Assembly (NCBI GenBank): GCA_965603295.1
Contig: CBFDCL010000008.1
Location: 1 to 43,026, forward strand
DNA length: 43,026 bases
Direction of reading: 5' to 3'
Source of the DNA: JAFGWO01 sp965603295
GTDB lineage: Bacteria > BMS3Abin14
In this document: positions 14,645-23,169 of the stretch, in pieces
Layout of the letters: every line of letters begins with the position of its first letter
Position numbering within the stretch: position 1 is the first letter of the stretch
Notes under the pieces: model-generated
Told to the model about the DNA's origin: nothing
The model's database searches: none
What the model saw: only the letters and a program-made list of their open reading frames with translations
Position numbers and translations under genes: made by a program

Positions 14645-15532
14645 ATGGGACGTCCTGAGGGGATTCAGACCGGGATTGCCAGCATGACGGGGTACGGCCG
14701 TGCTTCCGGTGAATCGTCCGCCGGGCATCTGACAGTTGAGGTTCGCTCATTGAACCACCGGTATCTTGAGGTTGCCGTACGGGCACCCAAAACGGTCATG
14801 TTCCTGGAACCCGAGATCCGTGCCCTCGTTCGGGAGCGGGTCTCCAGGGGTAAGGTGGAACTGTTCATCTCCCTGGACAACCGTGGGTCGGATTTCACTG
14901 TGGACAGCCAAAGGGCCGATGAGATCGTCCGGGCCCTTCAAGGGATCGCCGAAATCGTCGGGGATAAGGTGCGCCTTGAGCACATTCTGGCGGCCGGGGA
15001 TATCGTACTCGTCAACGAATCGGAGATCACCGCCGATCTGGCGCGAACGATCATCCAAACGGTCGTTGATGCCATCGCCGGCATGGTGGACCACAGGCGC
15101 ACGGAAGGAGAGGCCCTGTCCGGGGACCTGGGTTCGAGGATCGGGAATCTTTCCCTGATGGTTACAGAGATCGAGGGACTGGCTTCGGAGGTTCCCCATC
15201 GGGCCCGCCAGCAGATTGAGAATTTTCTGAACGGCATGAACCTCAAGGGACCAGTGGATCCACAGAGGCTTGAAGTCGAAATAGCTTTCCTGGCTCAAAA
15301 GTCCGATGTTTCGGAGGAGATCACCCGTCTTGGAGCCCACCTTAAGGCTTTCTCAAACGCTCTGTTATCAGGGGGTGCGGTGGGGAGAAGGATGGATTTT
15401 CTCCTGCAGGAGATACAGAGAGAAGTCAACACGATCGGTTCCAAGTCAGCCCACCCTGTGATCTCAAAGCTGGTCGTTGATTTCAAGACAGGTCTCGAAA
15501 AGGTCAGGGAACAGGTTCAGAATATAGAATAG
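14645..15532 (+). CDS. yicC: YicC-family endoribonuclease
   Basis: A 295-residue YicC homologue. The hallmark MTGYG occurs near residue 14, followed by LNHRYLEVAVRAP. The C-terminal DUF1732 part contains RMDFLLQEIQREVNTIGSKS, the acidic and histidine-type residues of the active site, and ends KVREQVQNIE. E. coli YicC is a ring-forming endoribonuclease involved in sRNA turnover. The ATG at 14645 (AGGAAAGGA upstream) adds 13 residues before the usual start; an ATG at 14684 is the alternative. It precedes gmk, rpoZ and relA, the common order in this group, although a repeat block separates it from gmk. Confidence 0.95.
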   Translation: MGRPEGIQTGIASMTGYGRASGESSAGHLTVEVRSLNHRYLEVAVRAPKTVMFLEPEIRALVRERVSRGKVELFISLDNRGSDFTVDSQRADEIVRALQGIAEIVGDKVRLEHILAAGDIVLVNESEITADLARTIIQTVVDAIAGMVDHRRTEGEALSGDLGSRIGNLSLMVTEIEGLASEVPHRARQQIENFLNGMNLKGPVDPQRLEVEIAFLAQKSDVSEEITRLGAHLKAFSNALLSGGAVGRRMDFLLQEIQREVNTIGSKSAHPVISKLVVDFKTGLEKVREQVQNIE

Positions 15533-15534
15533 AA

Positions 15535-15655
15535 ATTTCAAATTTCACCCTTCCACTGGGCTCAGGGCAGGCATTTCACCTTTCAAAAAGAAAACAGGGG
15601 GTACCGGTGCCCGATTTCTGGAATCTGGAATTTAAAGTCTGGAATTGAGGGTTTT
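15535..15655. repeat. heptad repeat block between yicC and gmk
   Basis: AAATTTC heptads at about 15532-15546 are followed by a degenerate copy of the CTGAGC element (15548-15572). TGGAATC / TGGAATT / TAAAGTC / TGGAATT heptads lie at about 15618-15646. The block sits inside what is otherwise a conserved operon. Confidence 0.65.
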
Positions 15656-15657
15656 TA

Positions 15658-16272
15658 ATGGACTGGATGGCAAAAATCAGCGATGGACAAACCGGAAAAG
15701 GAATCCTTTTCGTAATCTCCTCTGTGTCGGGTGGAGGGAAAACCACGGTTATCAAGAGCCTGGTAGCCAGCCAGCTCCGCCTGCGTGTCTCCCTGAGCCA
15801 TACGACCCGTGATCCGAGGAAGGGCGAGAAAGACGGTGTGGAATATTTTTTCGTTTCCAGGGATACCTTTGAGCGGATGATCCGGGAAAATGAATTTCTC
15901 GAATGGGCGGAGGTTTATGGTCAATATTACGGCACATCAAAGGCTGCTATCGACGAGGCTGTCTCGGAGGGGTGTGACGTGATCCTCGACATTGATGTGC
16001 AAGGAGCCCTCCAGGTTCGGGAAATACGTCCCGATGCCGTGCTGATTTTTCTGCTTCCTCCGAGCATGGAAGAACAGGGAAAGCGTCTTGCGAAAAGGGG
16101 AACAGAGGCACCGGATCAACTGGAAAAAAGACTGGAGGCGGCATCCGGAGAGCTTGCCAGCGTGTTCGAATACGATTATGCTGTTTTGAACGATGAGATA
16201 GGGGAGGCTGTGGTTAGAGTGAAATCCATTGTGATATCCGAAAGATGCCGCATCGGGCGGATCTTCCCCTGA
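15658..16272 (+). CDS. gmk: guanylate kinase
   Basis: Converts GMP to GDP with ATP. 204 residues, with the P-loop SSVSGGGKTT near residues 20-30, the guanylate-binding block (SHTTRDPRKGEKDGVEYFFVS), the EWAEVYGQYYGTSK segment and the DIDVQGALQVR signature, then the LID-like IFLLPPSMEE. The first glycine of Walker A is replaced by serine, which is tolerated in this family (E. coli has alanine). An in-frame ATG at 15667 is an alternative start. It is followed by rpoZ after 28 nt. Confidence 0.97.
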   Translation: MDWMAKISDGQTGKGILFVISSVSGGGKTTVIKSLVASQLRLRVSLSHTTRDPRKGEKDGVEYFFVSRDTFERMIRENEFLEWAEVYGQYYGTSKAAIDEAVSEGCDVILDIDVQGALQVREIRPDAVLIFLLPPSMEEQGKRLAKRGTEAPDQLEKRLEAASGELASVFEYDYAVLNDEIGEAVVRVKSIVISERCRIGRIFP

Positions 16273-16300
16273 AGAAAACGCACAGGAGGAAAAACCGAAG

Positions 16301-16636
16301 ATGAAGTTGAAGATCATGGAAAAAGCACTTAATGTTTACCCTAACAGGTTTCATCTTACCATGATGGCTGTGGGCAGGGCCAGGGAGATCAACGATGGTG
16401 ACAACCCCCTTGTGGATCTGGATGAACCGGCTAAACCTGTTGTCGTGGCTCTGGAAGAGATCTCCAGGGGGCTTGTTATCCCGGCCCAGCAGGAAGAGAT
16501 GAACAGGATCCGGAGTGCCCGTAAGATCCTCAGGGAAAGAGCCATAAGGGAAGCCCGTGAGCGGGATGCCCTGATGGAAACGGCGGAAATCCCGGAAGTT
16601 GAATCCCTTCAGGTAGAGACTCCCGAGGAAACCTGA
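16301..16636 (+). CDS. rpoZ: RNA polymerase omega subunit
   Basis: The small omega subunit that assists assembly of beta-prime into RNA polymerase. The 111-residue protein shows the NRFHLTMMAVGRAREIN segment, corresponding to the usual RY-LV--AAKRARQL, and then KPVVVALEEISRGLV. The remaining 45 residues form a charged helical tail (RKILRERAIREARERDAL). Ribosome site GGAGG is close to the ATG. The neighbours gmk and relA fit the omega-(p)ppGpp linkage seen across proteobacteria. Confidence 0.93.
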   Translation: MKLKIMEKALNVYPNRFHLTMMAVGRAREINDGDNPLVDLDEPAKPVVVALEEISRGLVIPAQQEEMNRIRSARKILRERAIREARERDALMETAEIPEVESLQVETPEET

Positions 16637-16727
16637 AAAGTTTTTTCTTTTAGTCAACAATCGGCACCCTGGCCTGTGATGGTCGGGGTTTTTCTCTCTG
16701 GATCAACTCTGACAGGTTCCTACTACC

Positions 16728-18890
16728 ATGATCAGGATCGGCGACATCCTCGAAAAAGTGCGGGGATATAACCGGAAAGCGGACCTCGAACTGATTAACA
16801 GGGCCTATGTTTTTTCCGCCAAGGCCCATGCAGGCCACGTGCGCCAGTCCGGGGAACCCTATCTGGTCCACCCCCTTCAGGTTGCTGATATCCTGGCCGA
16901 TATGAAGATGGATGTCACCACCATCGCGGTGGGGCTTCTGCACGATACGGTTGAGGACACCGAGGTTACAAAGGAAACCCTTGAAGCCAACTTTAATGAG
17001 GAGGTTACTTTACTGGTCGAGGGGTTGACCAAGATCAGTCAGTTGGAGTTCGAAACCAAGGTCCACCGTCAGGCGGAAAACCTTCGTCGAATGATCATTT
17101 CCATGGCCCAGGACATTCGGGTGATCATGGTTAAGCTCGCTGACCGGCTCCACAACATGAGGACTCTCCAACATTTAAACCCCGAAAAAAGGATCAAGGT
17201 TGCCCAGGAAACCATCGATATCTACGCTCCGTTGGCGAATCGTCTGGGGATCTCATGGATCCAGGCGGAACTGGAGGACCTTTCTTTTCAATATCTTCAC
17301 CCCGAGGCCTATCGAAACCTGGAACAGAAAGTCAAACAGCGCCGGAAAGAGTACGACGCCTATATCAACAAGGTGATCGGCATCCTGGCTCAGGTCCTGG
17401 AAGAGCACAAGATCCAGGCGGATGTAACCGGCCGTACCAAGCATCTGTGGAGCCTTTACAATAAGATGCAGAGGCAGGGTCTGGCTTTTGACCAGATTTT
17501 CGATCTTATCGCTTTTCGAATAATCGTAAACACAATCAGGGATTGTTACGGGGTGCTCGGGATCATCCACTCCATGTTCAAACCTGTTCCGGGCCGGTTC
17601 AAGGATTACATCGGCGTCCCGAAAACCAACCGGTATCAATCCCTCCACACCACTGTTATCGGACCGGTGGGAGAGAGAATGGAAGTTCAGATCAGGACTA
17701 TGGTGATGCATCAGACTGCCGAGGACGGGATCGCGTCCCACTGGAGTTACAAGGCAGTGGACAGCTCGCATCCGGATGAGGAGATCAAACGTTTCAAATG
17801 GTTCAAGCAGATTCTCGACGAACTGAAGGAAGTGGAAGACCCCAGGGAACTGATGGAAACGGTCAGGATGGACCTGTATCCCGACGAGGTTTACGTTTTT
17901 ACCCCCAAGGGGGATGTTAAGGAGTTCCCGGTGGGTGCAACCCCCATCGATTTTGCTTACAGCATCCACACGGACGTGGGGAACCAGTGTGTAGGCGCCA
18001 AAGTCAACGGCAGAATGGTCCCCCTGAAATATATTCTCAAGAACGGCGACGCCCTGGAGATCATCACCTCAAAGGGACATAAGCCCAGCAAGGACTGGCT
18101 GAAGATCGCGGTGACTAACAGCGCGAAATCCAAGATCCGGGCCTTCATCAAAAAGGAGGAGAGGGAAAGGAGCCTCAAGATCGGGGAAGAACTCCTGGAC
18201 AGGGAGTTAAAACGGATGGGTACAACCCTGCGCAAGGTCCGAAAATCGGATTCCATGGAAAAGACTGTCTCGGCTTTCGGATTTCATAAAGTAGAGGATC
18301 TAATCGCCACCGTCGGGTTTGGAAAATATTCACCCAGACAGGTGATGACCCGCCTTTTCCCTGAAGATGAACTGGAAAATAAACTGGGCAAGCAGGAGGA
18401 AGCTGTATCCCAGGTCCGGAAATCAAGGGAAAAAGCCCGTCGAGAGGGGATTGTGGTTGACGGGGTGGATGACCTTCTGGTGCGTTTTGCGCATTGCTGC
18501 AACCCCCTTCCCGGGGACGATGTCATTGGTATCATAACGAGGGGGAGGGGGATTTCCGTCCATACGGTGGATTGTCCCAATATTGAGGCCGACCGGTACG
18601 ATCGTGATCGTATGGTGGATATTAACTGGGACGATAAAGTGAAAGTACCAAGGACGGTTCGTATTAAGGTCACCTCCGAGGATATCAAAGGAATTCTCGC
18701 GGAGATGACTGGCCTCATTTCCTCAAGGAACATCAATATCACCCATGCTGATATCAGAACGAACGCCGACAGCAGGGCCATTAACAATTTCGAGGTTGAG
18801 GTGGAAGACGTCCAGCAACTCCGAAGCCTTTTAAACAGCCTCTCTGGCCTGAGTGGAGTCATCTCCGTCGAACGATTAAAGACCAAGTAA
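16728..18890 (+). CDS. relA: bifunctional (p)ppGpp synthetase/hydrolase (RelA/SpoT)
   Basis: A full-length long RSH of 720 residues that makes and degrades the stringent-response alarmone. The N-terminal HD hydrolase carries H72-D73 and E76-D77 in LLHDTVEDT, so it is expected to be active. The synthetase follows with the RFKD motif (290-293), which marks the bifunctional type rather than the EFDD of E. coli RelA, and KTNRYQSLHT. Next come TGS (VYVFTPKGDVKEFPVGATPI), the zinc-finger or conserved-cysteine domain (FAHCCNPLPGD) and a C-terminal ACT domain. It lies downstream of rpoZ and upstream of a 293-nt AT-rich gap in which only a weak AAGGGT/ACCCTT stem (18990-19005) was seen. Confidence 0.97.
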   Translation: MIRIGDILEKVRGYNRKADLELINRAYVFSAKAHAGHVRQSGEPYLVHPLQVADILADMKMDVTTIAVGLLHDTVEDTEVTKETLEANFNEEVTLLVEGLTKISQLEFETKVHRQAENLRRMIISMAQDIRVIMVKLADRLHNMRTLQHLNPEKRIKVAQETIDIYAPLANRLGISWIQAELEDLSFQYLHPEAYRNLEQKVKQRRKEYDAYINKVIGILAQVLEEHKIQADVTGRTKHLWSLYNKMQRQGLAFDQIFDLIAFRIIVNTIRDCYGVLGIIHSMFKPVPGRFKDYIGVPKTNRYQSLHTTVIGPVGERMEVQIRTMVMHQTAEDGIASHWSYKAVDSSHPDEEIKRFKWFKQILDELKEVEDPRELMETVRMDLYPDEVYVFTPKGDVKEFPVGATPIDFAYSIHTDVGNQCVGAKVNGRMVPLKYILKNGDALEIITSKGHKPSKDWLKIAVTNSAKSKIRAFIKKEERERSLKIGEELLDRELKRMGTTLRKVRKSDSMEKTVSAFGFHKVEDLIATVGFGKYSPRQVMTRLFPEDELENKLGKQEEAVSQVRKSREKARREGIVVDGVDDLLVRFAHCCNPLPGDDVIGIITRGRGISVHTVDCPNIEADRYDRDRMVDINWDDKVKVPRTVRIKVTSEDIKGILAEMTGLISSRNINITHADIRTNADSRAINNFEVEVEDVQQLRSLLNSLSGLSGVISVERLKTK

Positions 18891-19122
18891 GTATTCAGGT
18901 CCCCTTACACATGAAACGGGAGAACCTGATACCCTTTTTCCCTTACCCACGGACCCCATTCCGCATTCGATTCTCCAAGTATTGAGTTAAAGGGTTTCAA
19001 CCCTTCCAATTTTCACCCCCCTAATTACAATTTTGTGCTTAATGATATGAAAAGTTTTCCTGATACCCACAGGGGAAAATTTTTAAGTTTAATAAAAACA
19101 GGGTGTTAGGGGTCAAAATGGG

Positions 19123-19138
19123 CGGAACAATTCTTGCT
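19123..19138 (+). promoter_or_regulatory. candidate sigma-54 (-24/-12) promoter
   Basis: CGGAACA, four bases and TTGCT place GG (19124-19125) and GC (19136-19137) exactly ten bases apart, as required for RpoN promoters; 8 of 11 consensus letters other than the spacer match well enough. The predicted start is near 19149, 35 bases before the secreted-protein gene. The upstream stretch (18891-19122) is AT-rich and could host an activator site. Confidence 0.5.
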
Positions 19139-19183
19139 AGATTTATGGGGAAAGACAATCATTCATAAAACGGAGGAATAGCC

Positions 19184-19822
19184 ATGAAAATCCTAACGAG
19201 GGGTTTTGTTCTCATGCTGGTGTTTTTAACCTGCTTTGCCATTGCCCTCCCGGGCACCGCGTGTGCCGAGGAAGAACACAGGGTTATTGGGGAAATGGTA
19301 ATTGGTCCCGGTGTTAGCAGTGATACTTTTCCGCTTTACGAAGGGGTTGAGGCCGCTGCAGTTACCCTGTACACGAACGTTCCCCAACTCAAGTCCATTA
19401 CTATCGATGTCCTGAACGGGGCAGAAAATCCCCGAAACAGGGTTACCAGTGCCGTTGTCACCGTGAATGGAAGCGTGATTTTTAAAGAGAAGGATTTCAA
19501 CGCAAAAGTGCTCAGCCTCAGTAAAACCCTGGAACCCGGACCGGAAATGTCGGAGATTGAAGTTATCGTTGAGGTTAGAGGGCGGAAGAAATGCCTTGCA
19601 ACCGTCAGGGTCATTGGAACCTATGAAGTCCCGGAGAGGATTCCGGTTATCTGGTTTCTCGACATGGACGGGGACGGGTTTGGCGGCGTTATCTCCATTT
19701 CGGGTTACCTGGATTCCCCCCCACCTGACAGGGGAGATGATACATGGGTGACCGTTGGTGGGGACTGCAACGATTACAATGCTCTTGCCTACCCGGGAAG
19801 CGTGATATACCCTTGCCCCTGA
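19184..19822 (+). CDS. secreted protein with MopE-type metal-binding motif
   Basis: 212 residues. A clear signal peptide (core LMLVFLTCFAIALPG, cut after ACA) precedes a beta-rich domain of unknown family (about residues 27-155). The C-terminal part has DMDGDGFGG and, after a spacer, GGDCNDYNALAYPG. This DxDGDG...DCND...PG pattern is that of the putative metal-binding repeat named after MopE (PF11617-like). Related motifs bind calcium or copper in secreted proteins. A GGAGG ribosome site and a candidate sigma-54 promoter lie upstream, and a terminator-like stem follows, so it is probably a single-gene unit. Its role is unknown. Confidence 0.8.
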   Translation: MKILTRGFVLMLVFLTCFAIALPGTACAEEEHRVIGEMVIGPGVSSDTFPLYEGVEAAAVTLYTNVPQLKSITIDVLNGAENPRNRVTSAVVTVNGSVIFKEKDFNAKVLSLSKTLEPGPEMSEIEVIVEVRGRKKCLATVRVIGTYEVPERIPVIWFLDMDGDGFGGVISISGYLDSPPPDRGDDTWVTVGGDCNDYNALAYPGSVIYPCP

Positions 19823-19850
19823 TCTGCTAAAATGTTATCTCTGAACGAAC

Positions 19851-19881
19851 AGGAGGGCGCCCGCGGGTGCCCTCTTTAATT
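19851..19881 (+). terminator. probable intrinsic terminator
   Basis: AGGAGGGCGCCC and GGGTGCCCTCTTT pair in a long GC-rich stem with a CGCG or smaller loop. It is followed by a short, interrupted T tract (TTTAATT). It separates the secreted-protein gene from ridA. The stem is strong; the weak T-run lowers confidence. Confidence 0.6.
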
Positions 19882-19933
19882 GGTGGGATTTTTTCACGTT
19901 CTCGGGGTTTCCCGGGAGAAAGAGGGAAATGAT

Positions 19934-20314
19934 ATGGGGAGGATGGTAATCAGAACTGAGGAGGCGCCGGCTTCCATCGGACCCTACAGCCAGGGAGTCG
20001 GGTTCGGGGATCTGGTCTTTTGCTCCGGGCAGATTCCCCTGGATCCGGGAACGGGAAAGTTGATCGAGGGAGAAATTTCCCTGGAAGCACGGATGGTTAT
20101 CCAGAACATGAAAGGGGTTCTTGAAGCCGGCGGAAGCGGCATAGGGAAGGTGCTGAGATTGGACGTTTACCTCACCGATATGGCCCTATTCCCCGAGATC
20201 AACTCCTTTTTATCGGATGTGTTTCCCGAGGACCCACCCGCCAGGGTAACCATTGCCGTGGCGGCTCTTCCCCTAGGGGCAAGAATCGAAATGGCGGCAA
20301 TAGCCGCGAAATAG
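19934..20314 (+). CDS. ridA: RidA family reactive-enamine/imine deaminase
   Basis: A 126-residue RidA (YjgF/YER057c) protein, which hydrolyses reactive 2-aminoacrylate-type intermediates and protects PLP enzymes. It shows APASIGPYSQGV, FCSGQIPLDPGTGKL, the NMKGVLEAGGS helix, the conserved arginine in PPARVTIAVAALPLGARIEM, and the C-terminal EMAAIA. The frame is open upstream to 19880, but that start would run out of the preceding terminator and lacks family similarity. The ATG at 19934 with AGAGGG upstream gives the normal length. Position downstream of relA is usual in this group. Confidence 0.95.
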   Translation: MGRMVIRTEEAPASIGPYSQGVGFGDLVFCSGQIPLDPGTGKLIEGEISLEARMVIQNMKGVLEAGGSGIGKVLRLDVYLTDMALFPEINSFLSDVFPEDPPARVTIAVAALPLGARIEMAAIAAK

Positions 20315-20423
20315 TCCGGAGACCAGAGTCCAGAGTCCAGAGGAAATCCACGTTGAACGTTTTTTTCCTCCTGACCCCTGGATTCTGAATTCTGGCCTCT
20401 GATTATTTTTCTGACTTCTGAAT
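20315..20423. repeat. heptad repeat block, CCAGAGT and CTGRATT words
   Basis: Units CCAGAGT, CCAGAGT and CCAGAGG lie at about 20322-20342. CTGGATT, CTGAATT, CTGGCCT and CTGATTA lie at about 20377-20404, followed by TTCTGACTTCTGAAT. It occupies the convergent space between ridA and rpmB. Confidence 0.75.
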
Positions 20424-20450
20424 AAAAAAAGAGGCCCTGCAAAGGGCCCC
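20424..20450 (-). terminator. intrinsic terminator of rpmB
   Basis: Read on the minus strand: GGGGCCCT, loop TTGC, AGGGCCTC, then seven T residues. The stem of seven or more pairs includes one mismatch or G-U. It lies about 75 bases downstream of the rpmB stop codon and is embedded between two repeat blocks. Confidence 0.75.
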
Positions 20451-20477
20451 TGAAACGTCGGTGGATTCACTTCTGGA

Positions 20478-20522
20478 AGAACCAGTCGTCCTGATTCCAG
20501 ACTCTGAACTCTGGACTCTAGA
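20478..20522. repeat. heptad repeat block, CTCTGRA word
   Basis: CTCTGAA, CTCTGGA and CTCTAGA follow one another at about 20501-20521, just downstream of the rpmB stop codon. Read on the other strand this is the same CAGAGTC word as at 20322 and 3064. Confidence 0.65.
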
Positions 20523-20525
20523 AAA

Positions 20526-20717
20526 TTATAACGCTTTTTCGTACTTCCCGGTGCGGATGCACCGCGTGCAAACGCTGACCTTTCGGATACGGCCGTTCTC
20601 ACGTATCCGGACCGTTTGAAGATTGGGAAGGAATCGGCGCCTGGTTTTGTTATGGGCGTGGCTTACGTTGTTCCCCACAGCGGGTCCCTTCCCGCAAAGA
20701 TCGCATGTCCGTGACAA
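20526..20717 (-). CDS. rpmB: 50S ribosomal protein L28 (zinc-binding form)
   Basis: A 63-residue L28, a late-assembling large-subunit protein. It has SRTCDLCGKGPAVGNNVSHAH, TRRRFLPNLQ and VCTRCIRTGK. The paired CxxC motifs (CDLC and CTRC) mark the zinc-binding variant. The start is TTG at 20715-20717 with AGGAGG six bases upstream, and no ATG or GTG is available in frame near the family start. The gene is divergent from the DUF1858 gene and has its own terminator. Confidence 0.96.
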   Translation of the reverse strand: MSRTCDLCGKGPAVGNNVSHAHNKTRRRFLPNLQTVRIRENGRIRKVSVCTRCIRTGKYEKAL

Positions 20718-20860
20718 TGTCAGCCTCCTGTTCGGTTATGTCCTTTCCCTTTCTGGGTTTTATGTTGCGGGAAAGGACTTGGATTGCTAACATAAACAAG
20801 GCGAAAAAGCAACCTTTTAACCCTTTTTAAACCTTTTGACTTATCTTTCGAGGTTACCAT

Positions 20861-21067
20861 ATGGCCAAGATCAATAAGGACATGACCTTTAATGAGGTTC
20901 TGAGGGCCTACCCGGACACCGTTAAAGTTTTTAAAAAGTTCGGTATGAACTGTTTCGGGTGCCTTGGGGCGGAAGCTGAATCTATTGAGTACGGCGCCCT
21001 TGCTCATGGCGTTGACCTGGACAGGCTTCTGAAGGACCTTAACCAGGCCCTCAAAGGGCAGTCTTAG
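20861..21067 (+). CDS. DUF1858 disulfide-redox domain protein
   Basis: A 68-residue stand-alone DUF1858 domain, also known as the hybrid-cluster-protein-associated redox disulfide domain. Typical features are the INKDMTFNEVLRAYPDTVKVFKKFGMNC start, the CFGC redox pair after GMN, and a GALAHGVDLDRLLKDLN helix. Such domains occur mainly in anaerobes and are thought to act in thiol redox. It lies 14 nt upstream of recG and is divergent from rpmB; a TTGCGG-17-TAACAT sequence at 20765-20793 could be its promoter. Confidence 0.9.
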   Translation: MAKINKDMTFNEVLRAYPDTVKVFKKFGMNCFGCLGAEAESIEYGALAHGVDLDRLLKDLNQALKGQS

Positions 21068-21081
21068 AACCCTTTTCCAAA

Positions 21082-23169
21082 GTGAGTGACGTTCCCGAGT
21101 CCGGTAATGACCTGACTTCCCTCGAAGGGATCGGGGATAAGACAGCCGGACGCCTTGGGTCTCTCGGCATATTCAGGGCCGAGGACCTCCTTTTCTTTTT
21201 CCCAAGGATCTATCAGGACAGGACCAGTCCGAAACCGATATCCGCACTGATACCCGGAAATTTTTCCACGGTTCAGGGACAGGTGCTCTCCCTGAGCGAG
21301 CGGAAGTTCCATCCCCGGGGGACTCTGGAGATCCTTCTCACGGACGGTCGGGGTGTGGTTTCCCTGAAATGGTTCCGGTACGGGAAATGGCTCAGGAAAA
21401 GCCTTGAAAAAAAGTTTCCTCCCGGTACGATCATCGCCGCCAGCGGAAAAGTGTCCGTCTACAACGGGAAACTGGAGATCCATCATCCGGATGTTGCCCT
21501 TGGCGGATCCGGGGGGGATACCGGAATTGTGCCGATTTACCCCCTTACGGAGGGGCTCGGCCAACACACTATCAGAAGAGGCGCTGCTGCGGCTCTCCGT
21601 CGGTATCTCCCAGCGGTTAAGGAGTGGATTCCGGAGGAAATCCTGGCTGAACGGGGGCTTCCCGAGTTAAAGACTGCCGTAATGAACCTTCATAACCCGC
21701 CCCCCGACCAGGATATTGAGGTCCTTAATGCCGGGTTAACACCATGGCATGACCGGGTTCGTTTTGGGGAGCTTTTTGCTTTTCAGCTGGGGTTATTGTC
21801 CCGGAGAATGAAATTCGTTTCAAGGACCAGCCGCCCTGTGAAGGCCCGAGGTGCGCTGGAGGAGCGGTTTCTCTCAGGCCTTCCTTTTCGCCTTACAGCC
21901 TCTCAGGAAAAAGCCCTTAAAGTGATCGGAAGGGATATGGAGGGAAACACCCCGATGCACCGGCTGCTTCAGGGGGAAGTGGGGTCCGGGAAAACCCTTG
22001 TGGCTTTCATTGCCATGTTATGGGCCGTGGCCGAGGGGCGGCAGGCGGTTCTCATGGTTCCTACCGAGGTCCTGGCTGAGCAGCATTTCAGGACTTTCTC
22101 CGGATGGTGTCGGAAGATCGGTATCGAGGTTGGCCTTTTCACCGGAAGCATGGGGGACAGGGAGCGCTCCCATCTGCGAGTAAAATCCGCCGAAGGAAGC
22201 GTTGGGATTATCGTGGGAACGCACGCTCTGATCCAGGAAGGCGTCCGGTTCGGGGATCTGGCTCTGGCGGTCGTGGACGAACAGCACCGTTTCGGTGTTC
22301 TTCAGAGACTTGCTCTTAAGGAGAAAGGGGAAAGCCCTCACTTTCTGGTCATGACAGCGACACCTATCCCCAGAAGTCTGTCCCTCGTTATTTACGGGGA
22401 TCTTGATATTACGACGATCGATGAGCTTCCCGAAGGCCGGAAACCTGTTAAAACAGTTCTTTTCGAGGAATCTGACCGTTCCCGGATGTACCTCAAAGTG
22501 GCCAGGGAAGTGAGTGCCGGGGGGCAGGTATACATCGTGTACCCTCTGGTTGAAGAATCGGAAAAATTGGAGCTTTTGGCCGCCAATAAAATGGCCGGTG
22601 TCTACAGGGAGAATATCTTTCCTCATCTTAAGGTAGGCCTCCTCACGGGACGGATGTCCGCCAAGGAAAAAGAGGAGACTATGTCACGCTTCCTCTCTGG
22701 ACAGTTTCAGGTTCTTGTGGCAACAACGGTGATCGAAGTCGGAGTGGATGTGTCCAACGCAACTTTGATGGTCGTCGAAAACGCGGAGCGTTTCGGGTTG
22801 TTTCAACTTCACCAGCTACGGGGTCGCGTGGGGAGAGGACAGAAAGAATCAACGTGCATTCTCATGGCAGGGGAGAACATTGGTGATGATGCCAGGGACC
22901 GATTAAATACCATTGTATCAACCAGTTCCGGTTTCTGTATCGCCGAGACGGACCTCAGGATGAGAGGTCCCGGTGATTTTCTCGGTGTGAGGCAGTCGGG
23001 GCTTCCCTGCTTCAGGTTTGCGGATCCATTCCGGGATGCCAGGATCCTCGAATGGGCCAGGGATTGCGCCCAAAAGATCCTTTCGGACCACAGGCAGCTG
23101 CCCAGACCCTTGTCCGAGAAGGTCAACGAATTCTGGTCAAGGGGATTGGAGATCAAGGAGTCCGGATAA
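21082..23169 (+). CDS. recG: ATP-dependent DNA helicase RecG
   Basis: A 695-residue superfamily 2 helicase that remodels stalled replication forks and branched DNA. The N-terminal wedge (OB-fold) region includes the LEGIGDKTAGRLGSLGI hairpin and the FFPRIYQDR motif. The helicase core has Walker A GEVGSGKT (about residue 299), DEQHRFG (about 399), TATPIPRSL, the TTVIEVGVDV motif V and HQLRGRVGRG motif VI. The C-terminal MRGPGDFLGVRQSG segment is diagnostic. The start is GTG at 21082 with little ribosome site visible, possibly coupled to the DUF1858 gene just upstream. Confidence 0.97.
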   Translation: MSDVPESGNDLTSLEGIGDKTAGRLGSLGIFRAEDLLFFFPRIYQDRTSPKPISALIPGNFSTVQGQVLSLSERKFHPRGTLEILLTDGRGVVSLKWFRYGKWLRKSLEKKFPPGTIIAASGKVSVYNGKLEIHHPDVALGGSGGDTGIVPIYPLTEGLGQHTIRRGAAAALRRYLPAVKEWIPEEILAERGLPELKTAVMNLHNPPPDQDIEVLNAGLTPWHDRVRFGELFAFQLGLLSRRMKFVSRTSRPVKARGALEERFLSGLPFRLTASQEKALKVIGRDMEGNTPMHRLLQGEVGSGKTLVAFIAMLWAVAEGRQAVLMVPTEVLAEQHFRTFSGWCRKIGIEVGLFTGSMGDRERSHLRVKSAEGSVGIIVGTHALIQEGVRFGDLALAVVDEQHRFGVLQRLALKEKGESPHFLVMTATPIPRSLSLVIYGDLDITTIDELPEGRKPVKTVLFEESDRSRMYLKVAREVSAGGQVYIVYPLVEESEKLELLAANKMAGVYRENIFPHLKVGLLTGRMSAKEKEETMSRFLSGQFQVLVATTVIEVGVDVSNATLMVVENAERFGLFQLHQLRGRVGRGQKESTCILMAGENIGDDARDRLNTIVSTSSGFCIAETDLRMRGPGDFLGVRQSGLPCFRFADPFRDARILEWARDCAQKILSDHRQLPRPLSEKVNEFWSRGLEIKESG

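Noticed and set aside
18990..19005. Terminator after relA
   Set aside because: The stem is only six pairs and is followed by CCAATTTTC rather than a T-run; kept only as a remark.
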